From the NCBI GenBank assembly GCA_012934845.2, contig WNNJ02001558.1, positions 186,001 through 250,000 of the forward strand: a DNA stretch of 64,000 nucleotides, given 5' to 3'. Source of the stretch: Pomphorhynchus laevis. Lineage: Eukaryota; Acanthocephala; Palaeacanthocephala; Echinorhynchida; Pomphorhynchidae. The notes beneath the pieces are model-generated. The model saw only the letters and a list, made by a program, of their open reading frames with translations. It did no database searches and was not told the DNA's origin. Positions 42,700 through 54,077 of the stretch are shown here, one piece after another. How positions within the stretch are numbered: the first letter of the stretch is position 1; each line of letters begins with the position of its first letter. Position numbers and translations under genes: made by a program.

Positions 42700-43668
42700 A
42701 ATTAAAAAACAGATTTATTTAACGTCACAAATACGTGCAAGCGAACGCTTACATAACCACAACAAAACAAAAATGTAAATCATGTGTACAGAAGGTGTGA
42801 ACGGAGGAGGTGTTTGAATGTGATAAAGGAGGGAGCGCAGCGAACGTCGAGAGGGAGCTGGTTCCAGGTGAGTGGGACGGCGACGAAGAAGGATTGGAGA
42901 CCGTAGTTGTTAGAGTAATTGAGAACGGGGAGTAAGAGGGTATGACATCATCGCAGCAATAGCGAGGTGAGGCGAGTGTCGTCTAAGAAAGGAAGGTTGA
43001 TGAACGATGGGGATTCGACAGCGATGAGACGAAAAGTTACGAAAAGGCGGAGTTGTATGCGGATGTGGATGGTAGGCCAGGATAGTTGGACAAGATATGT
43101 TGATGTGTGGTCGAAGCGACGGAGACAAAAGAGAACTCAAACGTCGGAGTTGATTATTCGTTGTAGGGGGTAGGATGATGGATTTTGGAGAGTTGGCGGA
43201 AAGGCTAAGGCAGTAATCGATTATAGGGAAAAGAAGCGATGGAAGAATAGATATACAAGAACGGAAGTCGATAATGGGGTGGATACTACGGATGTCACGG
43301 AGAATCAAGTTAGACGAGCGGACCTTGTCACGGACGAAGGGTTTAAGAGAAAGGTGATCATCGAAATGGAAGCCTAAGAAAGTTAGATTGTGGACTATGG
43401 GGATGATCGATAAGACAAAAGATACAGTGAGAGGAGATATGTTTGATTTACCGGGGAGGATCAACATTATTTTGGACTTGTCGGGGTTTAGAACGAGATG
43501 GAGATTAGAGAGACGTTTGTAGATAGAAGAAATACAGTTCGAGGCAGAAATGGCGATATCGTGTTGGCGATGGGCGGGTACATGAACATATATAAGGATG
43601 TCATCATCGTATTGCATAACGTTAAAAGAGTAAGGTTTGATAAATGGAGAGAGATCGCCAAGTAGAAG
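42700..43668 (-). pseudogene. 5'-truncated copy of the plus-strand CR1-like LINE (RT C-terminal part)
   Basis: Minus strand. It starts within the RT at sequence matching 56047 of the plus-strand LINE (DLSPFIKPYSFNVMQY) and continues through QYDDDILIYVH, SIYKRLSNLHLVLNPDKSK, FLGFHFDDHLSLKPFVRD and SSNLILRDIRSIHPIIDF. It ends with the family 3' UTR ('gcttacataaccacaacaa' in plus orientation) near 42700. The first Ala of YADD is replaced (YDDD), and a frame change follows SPKSIILP. 5' truncation is the usual outcome of incomplete reverse transcription. Confidence 0.85.
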
Positions 43669-43670
43669 AG

Positions 43671-45030
43671 AGTTTTATTTAGCCTGATTAATTCGTAGAT
43701 TCCTGCAATATTAAAGTCTTCTATTGTTGTGCCAATCCCTAAAAAACAGCCAGCGAATTCTTATTTTGATTTTCGCCCTATCAGTTTGACCAGTGTTCTC
43801 TCTAAATTAATAGAACGAGTTATTGCCAAAAGGCTACTCGAGCATCTAAACTTTAACAGCATTCTTACTGATTGTCAACACTGATTCAGACAAGGCCGTT
43901 CATGTCTATCTAACTTGCTTACCGCGAGAGAGTTGGATGGAAGTACTAAGCTCAGGACTTTGTCTCGACGTCGTATTTCTAGATTTTTCAAAAGCCTTTG
44001 ATCGTGTTCCACATAAAGGTCTTGTGTCACTCTTAATTCACTACGGCGTCCCTCGTGTAATCTGCTTTTGGATTGAAAATTTTCTTTTATTGCGTATGTT
44101 AAAGGTAAGAGTTGGTGAGTATTTATTTGCAGCAAGAGGTATGTCGACAGGTGTCTCTAAAGGTTCTGCACTAGCCCCCCTATTATTCATCACGTTCCTT
44201 AACGATTTACTCTAACGTATAAAGAACACTCACTTGGCATTCGCTGATGATCTTAAAATTAGGACTGCTATACGAGATATTAATAACTGTAATTCTTTAC
44301 AGGCAGACTTGGATCGAGTTCATGATTGGTGCCGCTCTACTGGATTACATCTTAACGTTGATAAGTGTATACTTATGAGAATGGGTAAAAAATCTAGTAA
44401 TTTTACATATCATATCGGCGATGTTCTTCTTACTGAAGAATCACATAATAGGGATTTAGGAATTATCGTACAGGCATCTTTAAAAACTAAACTTTATAGT
44501 GAAAGAGCAATAAAAAGCGCTACTGCACTATATATTGTAAAGAACTCATTCCTTAAGATTACCACTAATGTCTTTAGAAATTTGTTTAACACGTTGGTTC
44601 GTCCGCATTTAGAGTATGCAATTCAGGCTTCTTTCCCGGTCATCAAACAAGAAAGGACAGATATTGAGTCAGTTCTAAGGTGAGGTTCTCGTTTATGTTC
44701 GAAAGTAAGAATGGATTACGCATCTCGATTAGATTTGCTAAGAATTCAACCAATGTCATCATAATTTTTGTTTCTTGACTTGATAGGAATGTATGCGCTT
44801 GTACACCGGTTAGACGGTTATCCGAGTGGTTTGATCACATTACGTTCATCGATTTTGAGAGGTCACAGCAAAACTGTTTATAAAACAAGACATTGTAGGT
44901 ATCCAAAATGCTAAGGTCTGTCGCACAGGGTTACTTAATATGTGGAATTCTCTAACTGAGGAAATTGTTTCGGCCTGGAGTATGCATTTGTTCAAAAAAT
45001 TATTAAAGGCACGGATATAATGTCATAGAC
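43671..45030 (+). pseudogene. CR1/Jockey-like LINE fragment, plus strand (RT)
   Basis: RT in pieces: VVPIPKKQPANSYFDFRPIS, LSKLIERVIAKRLLEHLNF (43700-43880); VVFLDFSKAFDRVPHKGLV, GVSKGSALAPLLFITFLNDL (43937-44215); LAFADDLKIRTAIRD, VHDWCRSTGLHLNVDKC, VRPHLEYAIQA (44234-44683); then RGHSKTVYKT and a decayed C-terminal end to about 45030. Motif A and the FADD motif are retained. Several stops and shifts are present. It is a different LINE family from the one at 48-57 kb. The 5' half is missing, cut at the junction near 43670. Confidence 0.8.
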
Positions 45031-45059
45031 GTGTTATAAAGGGATGACACAACTGTTTA

Positions 45060-47600
45060 TGTAAATCCTGTAATTTTTATAAATCGTCAGTAATATTGTT
45101 AATAGCAACTTGTGAAAGAACATCAGCAGCTACGTTTTCTTGTCCTCGACGATAAGATATATCAAAACAGCATTGTGATAGTTCCATACGCCATAACTCC
45201 ATTTTGTCATTTTTGATCTTACTGCGACATGATTAAGTGAATATATAAGAAAATGCTCGTTGATCAGTGGCAATGGCAAATACTCGCCCTGTAAGATAAT
45301 GCCTCCAATATCGAACGGCCTCGATTATAGCTAAGGTTTCTTTTTCAATCGCTGGGTAGCGTTTGGCATTCTTATGTAGTGTTCATGAAAAAAAAGGAAC
45401 AGGATTTTCGTTTTGTGAAAGAGTAGCACCAATAGCATAATCGGAAGCATCATTTTCTAAGACAAAATGTTCAGACAAATCGATTGCCGAAAGAGTAGCA
45501 GATGACAATTGCTCTTTCAGCTCTTAAAAAGAATCTCAAGCATCGGATAATAACGGAAATTCTGTATTCGCCAATGGGTAGACTACTTTTGAAAACACTT
45601 TTATCCATCTAGAATAGTGAGTAAACGGGCCAATGATACGTTTCAACTCTCTGGAGTTATTAGGCTCAGGTAAACTCATGATCGGTTGTACGCGGTTTCG
45701 ATCAGGAGAGATCAATCCATCTTTGATTTGATATCCCAAAATGCAAATATCAGTGGAATTAAACACACATTTTTCATCGTTGAATTCAAGATTATAGCGC
45801 TGTGCAACTTCTTTGAATCGATTCAGATTTTTATCATGATCTTCTCTTGTTTTCCCAGCAATAACCACATCATCCAAATAGCAGAACGTTAATGAGAGTT
45901 TTTCATTCTTAATAATTTGGGACATCACTCGTTTAAAGGCTGCGACTGCGTTTGTGAGGCCAAAAGGCATACACTTGAATTGGAAAAGTTCTCCGACTGC
46001 CTCCAAAGCTGTATACTCTCGGTCTTCAATACGTATAGGAATTTGATAATATGCTCGTTTTCAGTCGATACTTCTAACTTATATTTCTAGATGATTTTGA
46101 ATAAAGCCTTTTAAATATCTATTTGTTCGATTCTAATTATCGGCTCAATTTATTCAAAATCATTGTAATTAGAACAGTTTAAGAATTTTTAAGTCGATAC
46201 GACTGAAAACACGGTACGGTAAGAGTCGATCAATTATATCGTCAATTCTAGGCAGAGGAAACGCGTCTAATATTGTGAATTTGTTGATGGTCTGACTGTA
46301 GTCTATTACCATTCTAGTCTTTTGTTTAGATTGTACTTGAACAACTTGGGCTCTCCATAGCGAATTACTATGCTCGATGATGTTATCTTTCAAGAGAGAT
46401 TCTACTTCAGCTGCAATAAAAGCTTGATTTTCTGAGTTTCTTCTACAGGATGGGATCGAAATTGGATGAACATCGTTCGTCAAAGAAGGGAATAGCGAAG
46501 GCGGTTCAATCTTCATAATAGCACATATTGAATTAAAGTGAATATGAGGTTCTTTTCCTCTGAGGTTCATCGTTACCGCTGAGTGGAGATTCATAAAAGG
46601 CATACCAAGCATTACATTGGTCACTAAGTTTGGAAGGACAAATAACTGTGTATTAGGATATTCTTTCTCCATAAATCGAACTGTACAGCAGATCATGCCT
46701 TTCAATGAGCATTTATAGCTGGATGAAGCCATGCTGACTTTTAAGTCGGAAGGAAGTACAGTAAGTTTGCACTTTTCTACAAGATCATTTCGAATCAGAT
46801 TAATTGTAATTCCACTATCAAGTAGTGTCTGGCAGAGTTGACCATTGATAGTAGTTTGATACTCTTTCGGTTTTGTCAAATTATTCATGGTTGCAGTAAA
46901 GGTAGCAGATGCAATTACAGCTGAGACTACTGGATGCTTTAACCTGCAAACTTTTGCAAAATGGCCTTGTTTGTGGTATATTATACAGTGTACGTTACGA
47001 GCAGGGCAGATAGATCAAGAATGTTTCATGTTTCCACAGAAGAAACATTTAGGATTATTTCGGGATATAGCACATAGGTTCAAACTGGTTTACCGTTAAC
47101 GAGATCATCAGATGATCGTGGCACGTCTATATTGTTAATTTACGGATTTTCGGTATTTAAGTGATTGAAGGAAGAAGCTTGATAGTGAGCAGATTCAATG
47201 ACTCGCGCAAGTTTATAGGCGTCTTCTTTAGTAAGCGTAAGTGACTCAAGTAGCCGCTCATGAGTAAGTTGTGAAGAAATTCCGGCAACAAATGTGTCAG
47301 GCAAAAATAAATCATGGTGTTCCTCGGAGGTTGTAGCTTTGAAAACCACCTGCTTACCGAGGTATTCCAATGATCGAATGTATTGATCGACTGTTTGCGT
47401 CGATTCTTGACGTAAACTACGAAGTTTATGACGAAGGTAAACGTCGCTTGCTTCTTCCTGAAATGCTCTTTTGAGTGCAGTTATTGCATCGTTGTACTAT
47501 CTTGATAGTACAACGATAGTACAAGATTTAAACTATCTTGATACCCATTAACTACTTACACAAATTACAAAAAGTCCAGAGATCGAGTAAGTTTATAGGA
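45060..47600 (-). mobile_element. Ty3/gypsy LTR retrotransposon remains
   Basis: Minus-strand parts in normal order: gag capsid-region end (47140-47500), two CCHC zinc knuckles (about 46900-47060), aspartic protease beginning QLCQTLLDSG and continuing into the RT (46169-46888), RT with CYLDDVVIAGKT (45536-46006) and an RNase H region (45060-45530). The family is Ty3/gypsy. No integrase or paired LTRs could be identified nearby. The element is broken, with several breaks, and contains a small palindromic repeat insertion around 46085-46160. Without LTRs its age cannot be estimated; it is not recent. Confidence 0.85.
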
Positions 47601-48020
47601 GATCGAGTAAGTTTTATCAGAGATCGAGTAAGTTTACTCGCGCAAGTTTATAGGCGTCTTCTTTAGTAAGCGTAAGTGACTCAAGTAGTCGCTCATGAGT
47701 AAGTTGTGAAGAAATTCCGGCAACAAATGTGTCAGGCAAAAATAAATCATGGTGTTTCTCGGAGGTTGTAGCTTTGAAAACCACCTGCTTACCGAGGTAT
47801 TCCAATGATCGAATGTATTGATCGACTGTTTGCGTCGATTCTTGACGTAAACTACGAAGTTTATGACGAAGGTAAACGTCGCTTGCTTCTTCCTGAAATG
47901 CTCTTTTGAGTGCAGTTATTGCATCGTTGTACTATCTTGATAGTACAATCTTGATAGTACAAGATTTAAACTATCTTGATACCCATTAACTACTTACACA
48001 AATTACAAAAAGTACATCGA
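47600..48020 (-). repeat. 430-bp direct duplication of the gag segment
   Basis: Segment 47637-48010 repeats 47207-47580 with only a few differences. The shared part includes gag codons and a non-coding stretch with 'tttaaactatcttgatacc' and 'cattaactacttaca'. The second copy leads directly into the 5' end of the plus-strand CR1-like LINE. It is a tandem duplication of a fossil piece. Confidence 0.85.
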
Positions 48021-48191
48021 CACTATCAGGATATCAGAGATCGAGTAATAAAAAGTTGGAACAGACTCCCGTCATCTGCCGTCATCTACAATAAATAACA
48101 TACAATCTCCCGTCATCTACAATAAATAACATACAATCTAATATACATACAACGAGGAGAATAAAATCACGAATCAAACGACTATATACAA

Positions 48192-48733
48192 ATGGGTCGG
48201 AAAAAACAAAAGTCTCAAGTTCCCAACCATGTTGCGTCCAACACCGATGTTAGAGATGTTTCCAATGGATCTGAACAACAAGTCCTTTGCTCAAACAATG
48301 ATTGTCACACGTGGGTAAGTATTTGGACTTCAGAATCCCAGGCATCTTGCCTTGCAGACAACGAATTCTACTGTGGCTACTGTTCGGCTAAGATGATAAA
48401 TACGATGAAGAGTGAAATAGAGAGTCTCAAGACAAATATATTGAAACTATCTGGCAATGCAGCGATATCCACACATGCCTCTTCGTATTGTAATAAGTCT
48501 CAACCTCGATGCCCAATTCTCCCGCATTCGATTGCCTCTAAGAATGCCAAATCTCCCATCTCTTCTACAGGTATTACTATACATCCTTCAATTTTGCCCA
48601 ATCAATCAGCTCAATCTTCTGATGTTACTGTCATTGACCATTTGCAACCCAGTATTTCTTTTGTCGTATCAGATAAATCACCTTACATTTCTACCCCTCA
48701 TTGCGTTTCTACGTCATCATTATTATTATTATT
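48192..48733 (+). pseudogene. CR1-like LINE ORF1, N-terminal part (plus strand)
   Basis: ATG at 48192. Residues about 31-65 form a degenerate PHD-like zinc finger (VLCSNNDCHTWVSIW ... FYCGYCSAK), as in ORF1 of other CR1-type elements in this window. A short helical stretch and a Ser/Pro-rich linker follow. The frame is cut at about 48733 by the (TAA)n tail of the inserted minus-strand LINE; the last codons of the annotated frame belong to the insertion. Confidence 0.75.
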
Positions 48734-48800
48734 ATACATTCAACAACATACGAGTATTAGCTCAAATAGCTGGCTCACAATAAGTTTGTAAATAAATTAA

Positions 48801-51800
48801 TTAGTTTTTAAAATAAGGAAATGCAACACGAAACATTGCTTGATCCATTCGTAGTCTTCTTTTAAAAGCACTAAGTGAACTGCATCCAACGGTGTCTGCA
48901 TCAAGGTTGTTCCACAGCTCAACAATTCTTCTATCAAATTGCATCGCGCTCAATTTCTGTACTCTGTTTCTTCGAATAGTTAAAGAATGACCGCGAAGAA
49001 CATTTGAACAACGTAGTTGAACCCTACTCCGAAGAGGGTGATGAGGACGTTGGAATAAATGCCAAACAAGGCACATATCCATGTACCGACGGGTCCATGT
49101 GACGGTCTCAAGTCCTAATGATCTCAGTCTGTCTTCATAAGGCAGCGACGCCAACGTTGGTGCTAGCTTTGTTGCCCTGCGAAGTACCCTCTCTGATTTC
49201 TTATGTTCATGCACAGTACGTGGGTATACAACCGGAGCTGCATATAAAAGTCTACTCAATACATGTGCTAAAATCAGAGGCCGAAGAGCAGTCGGATTAA
49301 CGCGAACAAACGCGCGTCGAATCATACCTATCATTTTATTGGAGTTGGCACAAGCTTGATCAGTGTGCTTTTTGGTTGATAAATTAGAGGTAACCCATAC
49401 TCCTAAATCTTTGTAACTATCGACACTTTCCACAATACAGTCCTTATATGTGTAACAAGCTGATGTTAGTTGCTTGCGAGCATTACCAATAATACGCATG
49501 TGTTTGCATTTCGAAACATTTATCACAAGCTTGTTTAACGCCGCCCACAACTCCAAATTATCTATGTCAGTTTGCAAATTATCAACATCCTCACTTGAAT
49601 GAATGGGCCGCCATATTTTTAAGTCATCTGCATACAAACATGATCGAGAGCGAATGCACCCAGGCAAATCGTTAACATAAATGCTGAATAAAAGCGGACC
49701 CAAAACTGAACCTTGAGGTACTCCAATATGACATTCTCTAGACACAGACAATGACCAATCGACAAGTACTCGAAAGCAACGATCACGAAGAAATTCTCTA
49801 ATCCAATCAACTATTATGTTTGGGAGTCCAGTATTGACAAGTTTCTGAAGAAGTAGACCATGATCTACTCTATCAAAAGCTTTAGAAAAGTCGAAGAATA
49901 TAATGTCTGTATCGATATAATGTGTCTTATTCGCTGTCCAATCAAGATGAGCATCAAGCAAATTTGAAACAGTTGAATAACCCTCCCGAAATCCGTGCTG
50001 ATTAGGGACTAAAATTTTTCCTACACGAAAAAACTCAACCATGTAGCGATGCACAAACCTCTCCAACACTCTACAGCAAATGCAGGTAATGCTCACCGGC
50101 CTATAATTCTCGACGGAAGAGCGATCTCCCTTCTTGAAGTAGGGAAGAACAATTGACTGCTTCCACACATTAGGAAGAGATCTTTCCAAGATTGACTGGC
50201 GAAAAATTGCACAGAGAGGAACGCAAATTGAGCCTGCTAATCTGCGCAGATAAACAGAAGGTAGTAAGTCACAACCTCTTGAATTATTTGCTTTTAGACG
50301 GCGTAATTCGGAATAGACTTTAGCTGGCGTTATCAAATTGTCAAGGTCCAACTCAAGACACGTGTCAGAGTAAGTGTTCAGCACACTAGATTCCATACAA
50401 AAAGTTTGATGTTCATTTGCGGGCTCTACTGAAGTGCAATAGTGTGCCGCAAACTCTTCAGCTAGGTCATTCGCAGAAATGTCATAGAAGTAGTGACAAA
50501 TCGAAGAATCAACAGCTCCCCTGCTTGATAGGTACTGAAAAAGGACCTTTAAATCGTATTTACACTTGTTAGCTAATGCATTCTCAAATGCACACCGCTT
50601 CTTTCTCTTCAATGAATTGAATAAATTTCTTGCCTGTTTAAAAACATCATAACTACACTCCCCAACTTTGTAGCGATTGAAGATCAAATTACGAGTCCTC
50701 AATGCTGAACGTAACTCAGAATCGAACCAGGGAGAATCTTTTCGACGTGTCCTGCTTCTAAGTGGAGAGAATAAAATAAGCAGCGACTCTAAGGTTCTCT
50801 GAAAGTAATTCCACGCGCCGTGTACTCCAACAACAGCGGGATCTGGCCAGGTAGCTGTTGAAAGTATTGACTTAATTGCACCTGTGTTGGTTTTGAAAGC
50901 ATTAACCACTTGATTTTCACGCGGACCTCGAGTATCTTCTTGAAACCTTAACCTAATGATCAATACGCAATGATCAGACATACCGATCGGGGCATCATAA
51001 CGGATAGCGTTAATAATCTCACTGTTCGAAGATAAACATACATCTAATAGAGATCTACTGTCACTAGCAAAACGAGTGTAATTTTGAACATGCTGAGTTA
51101 AACCACAATAGATGATACACTCCAGAAGGTCATAGGAAGCATGGTCACAAGTAGGAAAAGCCGTATACGAATTCCAATCAACCGAAGGCATATTCAAGTC
51201 ACCAAGTATTAAAACATTGGAGGTACCTTTAGAATAAAGTTCTACTTCCCCAATCAGTTTATCTGTGGCGGCCAAGGGTGAACGATATACTACCCCCAGA
51301 ACAAGCGGAGCGGTATGCATGAATTTTACCCGACACCACAAACTTTCGACTTTATTAGAAGAAGAAGTGCTAAGAATAGTTACTTTCACATCGTTGCTCA
51401 CATAAAGAATAACACCTCCACCTCTTCCACTTTTACGATCACTGCGGAAAACCAGATAACCAGGGATGGAGACTTCATTATCAATAATATCACTATATAG
51501 CCATGATTCTGTGATAGCGAGTAATTTAGGACGAATTAACTGAACTCTATATCTCAGTTCATCTATCTTCGATATAAGACTGCGAACATTACCATGGAGT
51601 ATTTCACAATGCCCCAACATACCTCTGGGAGTATTCCTATCACCCCTTACACATCCAAATAACCCGGACGCTAAACCATTTAGACTCTGATAGGCAGAGT
51701 AGACGAGCCCGTTTCGATTACAGAATGCACGCGAGGCGACATGACTAGTGGGCTCCAACTCAGCCAAGTGCGTCGCTTCACAATCTGAAAATTTTTCACA

Positions 51801-51814
51801 TAGAGATTTGTTTC
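48801..51814 (-). CDS. CR1-like LINE ORF2: endonuclease-reverse transcriptase (about 1000 residues)
   Basis: An uninterrupted frame opening after a TAA near 51815. No ATG is found at its 5' edge (TTG at 51767); the first in-frame ATG is about 50 codons further, just before the endonuclease. Domain order: AP-type endonuclease with GNVRSLISKIDEL, AITESWL, SDRKSGRGGGVILYV, LILGDLNMPSVDW and MSDHCVLI; then the linker; then RT with VLPYFKKGDRSSVENYRPVS, NQHGFREGYSTVSNL, FFDFSKAFDRVDH, IGVPQGSVLGPLLFSIYVND and the catalytic LYADDLKIW (about residue 711). The C terminus has AHVLSRLLYAAPVVYP and LVWHLFQR. All catalytic residues that I can check are present. Overlap with the ORF1 end suggests reinitiation or frameshift-coupled translation. 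Confidence 0.9.
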
Positions 51815-53144
51815 TCCTTTAGCAACACGAGATGATAGTTCTTTTTTAACCTTCGATAATTTTTTTTCGTTCTGATACATCAAGATCTTTCAGCAGTCGA
51901 ATATTAGACCCTTTGAGACGGAACGAGTTTCTCAACATTAAGGTAGCATGAAGTTGGTTATGGAAGACAGCTTTGAGTAGTCGGGGTTTATTATTTAAAG
52001 CATTACGCTTACCTAGACGGAAAAGAGCGATAAGTTTAACTTTTTGGACTGTCTCAATGTCACAGGAGCCAAGTACATGTGCCAGAATAGACCTCAAACT
52101 CTGAATGTCGTCATTCAGTCGTGCTTGCGCATTCTCGAAGATAGACTCGGGCACATTAGCTAGAATAACTGAGCAACCTCTATTATATATCCGCTTATTT
52201 GAGATCACCCTATCGAGACCATCACAGGACACAGCAGATTGTGTATCTGTACATGCACGTAAGCTGGGTATTTGAGTATCCGTTTTAACAATATTCCGCA
52301 AGCTAGATAAGTCTGTCTGGGTATGTGAATCATGATACTCTAAAGAACTTGATGGTGACATCAAGGTGACGTGTGCGTTGCCCGAGGAAACGCACTGACC
52401 ATCTTTGTTTGAGATATTACGAAATGTCGCATTGTGAGCATTCGGCATCTTCGGTGTATCACTTTGTGAAATCGCTTCATCAGACAGAATATATTTCGAG
52501 ACTTCGTCATACGGTCTTGACACTGAATTTGGAGTTGAATAGGAAGAACGCAAATATCCCCGCTTCCAAATACGGGATGCTACAGGTCCATTGCTGCCTA
52601 CATAAGCTCCAGTTGTCCGAGTTCGGTTGTCAATATGTAAAGAAAGATCGGCAGAAGGACGATCAACGACAACGCATGTAGTCATATCGTTCGTAGTCTG
52701 TGATACTTTAGGGACTGTATTATCAGCAATTTGTTGCAATTTGCGATCGCTTGTATTCTCATCAAGGGGAATAACGCAGGCAGTCGTATCATCACCAACC
52801 CGCGCATCCACAGGAACTACATTTTTAAAAGGATGTTGAGCTTTGGAAGAGGATATTTTATCGTCCATGAGAACGGTTCGACTTAGAGATTGGTTATGTG
52901 CTTCTTCAAATTCGACCAAACGTCTTCTCAAAATATTAAGCTCCTTCACAGCACAAAAGCCACATAAATAAGCATCATCGGAATTTTTTTTTAACTTGCT
53001 CATACAAATAGTGGTCCAGGTGTCACACAAATCGTTCGAACACTGGACTTGGACAGATGTACACTCATCAATTATGCTTGCGTTTAGAGATACGGTGTTT
53101 ACATTTGACTTCTTAGCTTTAAGCTTCGATGTTTTTCGTGTCAT
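51680..53144 (-). CDS. CR1-like LINE ORF1 with one frame change at an A8 run
   Basis: ATG at 53142-53144. Residues 32-66 form a PHD-like finger (VQCSNDLCDTWTTI, YLCGFCAVKEL). A coiled segment and a long Ser/Thr-rich linker follow. The C-terminal RRM-like region is CSVILANVPES, LIALFRLGKR, PRLLKAVFHNQLHATLML and GSNIRLLKDL. The frame then changes at a run of eight A (minus strand, about 51862-51869), after which KKLSKVKKELSSRVAKGETN and LYVKNFQIVKRR continue the family sequence to 51680. The shift could be a sequencing or replication slip, or a programmed slip at A8. The LINE at 58.5-62.7 kb has the same protein in one frame. Confidence 0.85.
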
Positions 53145-53214
53145 TATGTGTTTTGTTCAATAAATTGTATGTTTATCAGAAACCAAATTTCTGATAATGG
53201 ATTATCATCAGATA

Positions 53215-54077
53215 ATCCATTATCAGATAATCTGAAGGAGCCGCAAATTGTATCGCAGCAAGTTGGATTTTGTCAAGTTTATGATAAATCTAACGATACA
53301 GTGACGGAGCCGCATATTGTTACAACTAATGTATGTTCACTCCCCGACACCCCACGTCCCGTCCTTCCTGTCTCGTTTCTCAATAACTTGCATCCATCAA
53401 TCAAAATCACCTCCACCAGCCTCCACTATCCTTCCACTCATAACCTTTCCTCACATCGCTTGCCACACGCTTTATTATCATTATCCTCTATGTCTCCCGT
53501 CGTCAAACCAAATCCCTCCAAATCATCAACTGTCAGCTCTTCTATCGTGATCTCACCTACTCACGTCAGTCGTCCTCCTTTACGGAAGCGCTTTGCTTCT
53601 CGCGATCGTTGCGTCATTGTTACTAATATCACGCCTTCTAACTCCTTATCTCCACAAGCACGTCTGGACCACGATGTTTCCGCCTTCAGATCCATCCTCT
53701 CGTCTATTGTTCCTGCGGATAAACCATCCTTTTTCAAGGACATTTCTCCAGTCGCATTCATCCGTCTAAACAAATCTTCTCAATCTAATCCTTCCCAGCC
53801 CCCTCTCCTAAAAATTGTTTTCAAGCATCGCTCTCACGCGTCTTCTGTCCTCTCTCAACGATTCAAACTCATGTCATCTTCAACCACTCGAATTTTCCCC
53901 GATCGCGCCCCTTCCGAAATCGCTCAAATCTCTTCAGCCCGCATCGAAAAACGTCGTCGCGAGGAAAACGGCGAAACTTCACTCGCCATCCGAAACATAG
54001 ACGGAAATTTTCAAATTGTCCACACCCGTCCAAAAATTCGATGGCGCTCCATCTCTCCTATGTGTCTTCTCCACTAG
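53215..54077 (+). pseudogene. CR1-like LINE ORF1, C-terminal part (plus strand)
   Basis: This continues the ORF1 begun at 48192 after the insertion. It has a Ser/Pro/His-rich linker, then the RRM-like region (DRCVIVTNITPS, LDHDVSAFRSILSSIV, VAFIRLNKSSQ, PPLLKIVFKHRSHASSVL, TTRIFPDRAPSEI) and a basic C-terminal helix (SARIEKRRREENGETSLAIR, NIDGNFQIVHTRPKIR). It ends at 54077 and overlaps the ORF2 start by 37 bases. Confidence 0.75.

Larger units (their letters stand above)
48735..53200 (-). mobile_element. Minus-strand CR1-like LINE, nearly intact, nested insertion
   Basis: Full-length arrangement: a short 5' leader (53145 to about 53190), ORF1 (51680-53144), ORF2 (48801 to about 51814), a 3' UTR of about 45 bases and an (AAT)n tail at 48717-48736. 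It sits inside ORF1 of the plus-strand LINE. The only clear coding defect seen is a frame change in ORF1 at an A8 run. It is one of the youngest elements in the window. Confidence 0.85.

Noticed and set aside
42967-43173. Arg-rich plus-strand frame over the truncated LINE
   Set aside because: It is the reverse complement of conserved RT coding sequence on the minus strand.
48716-48740. Simple ATT microsatellite
   Set aside because: It is better explained as the 3' tail of the minus-strand LINE at its insertion point; sister LINEs have the same tail.
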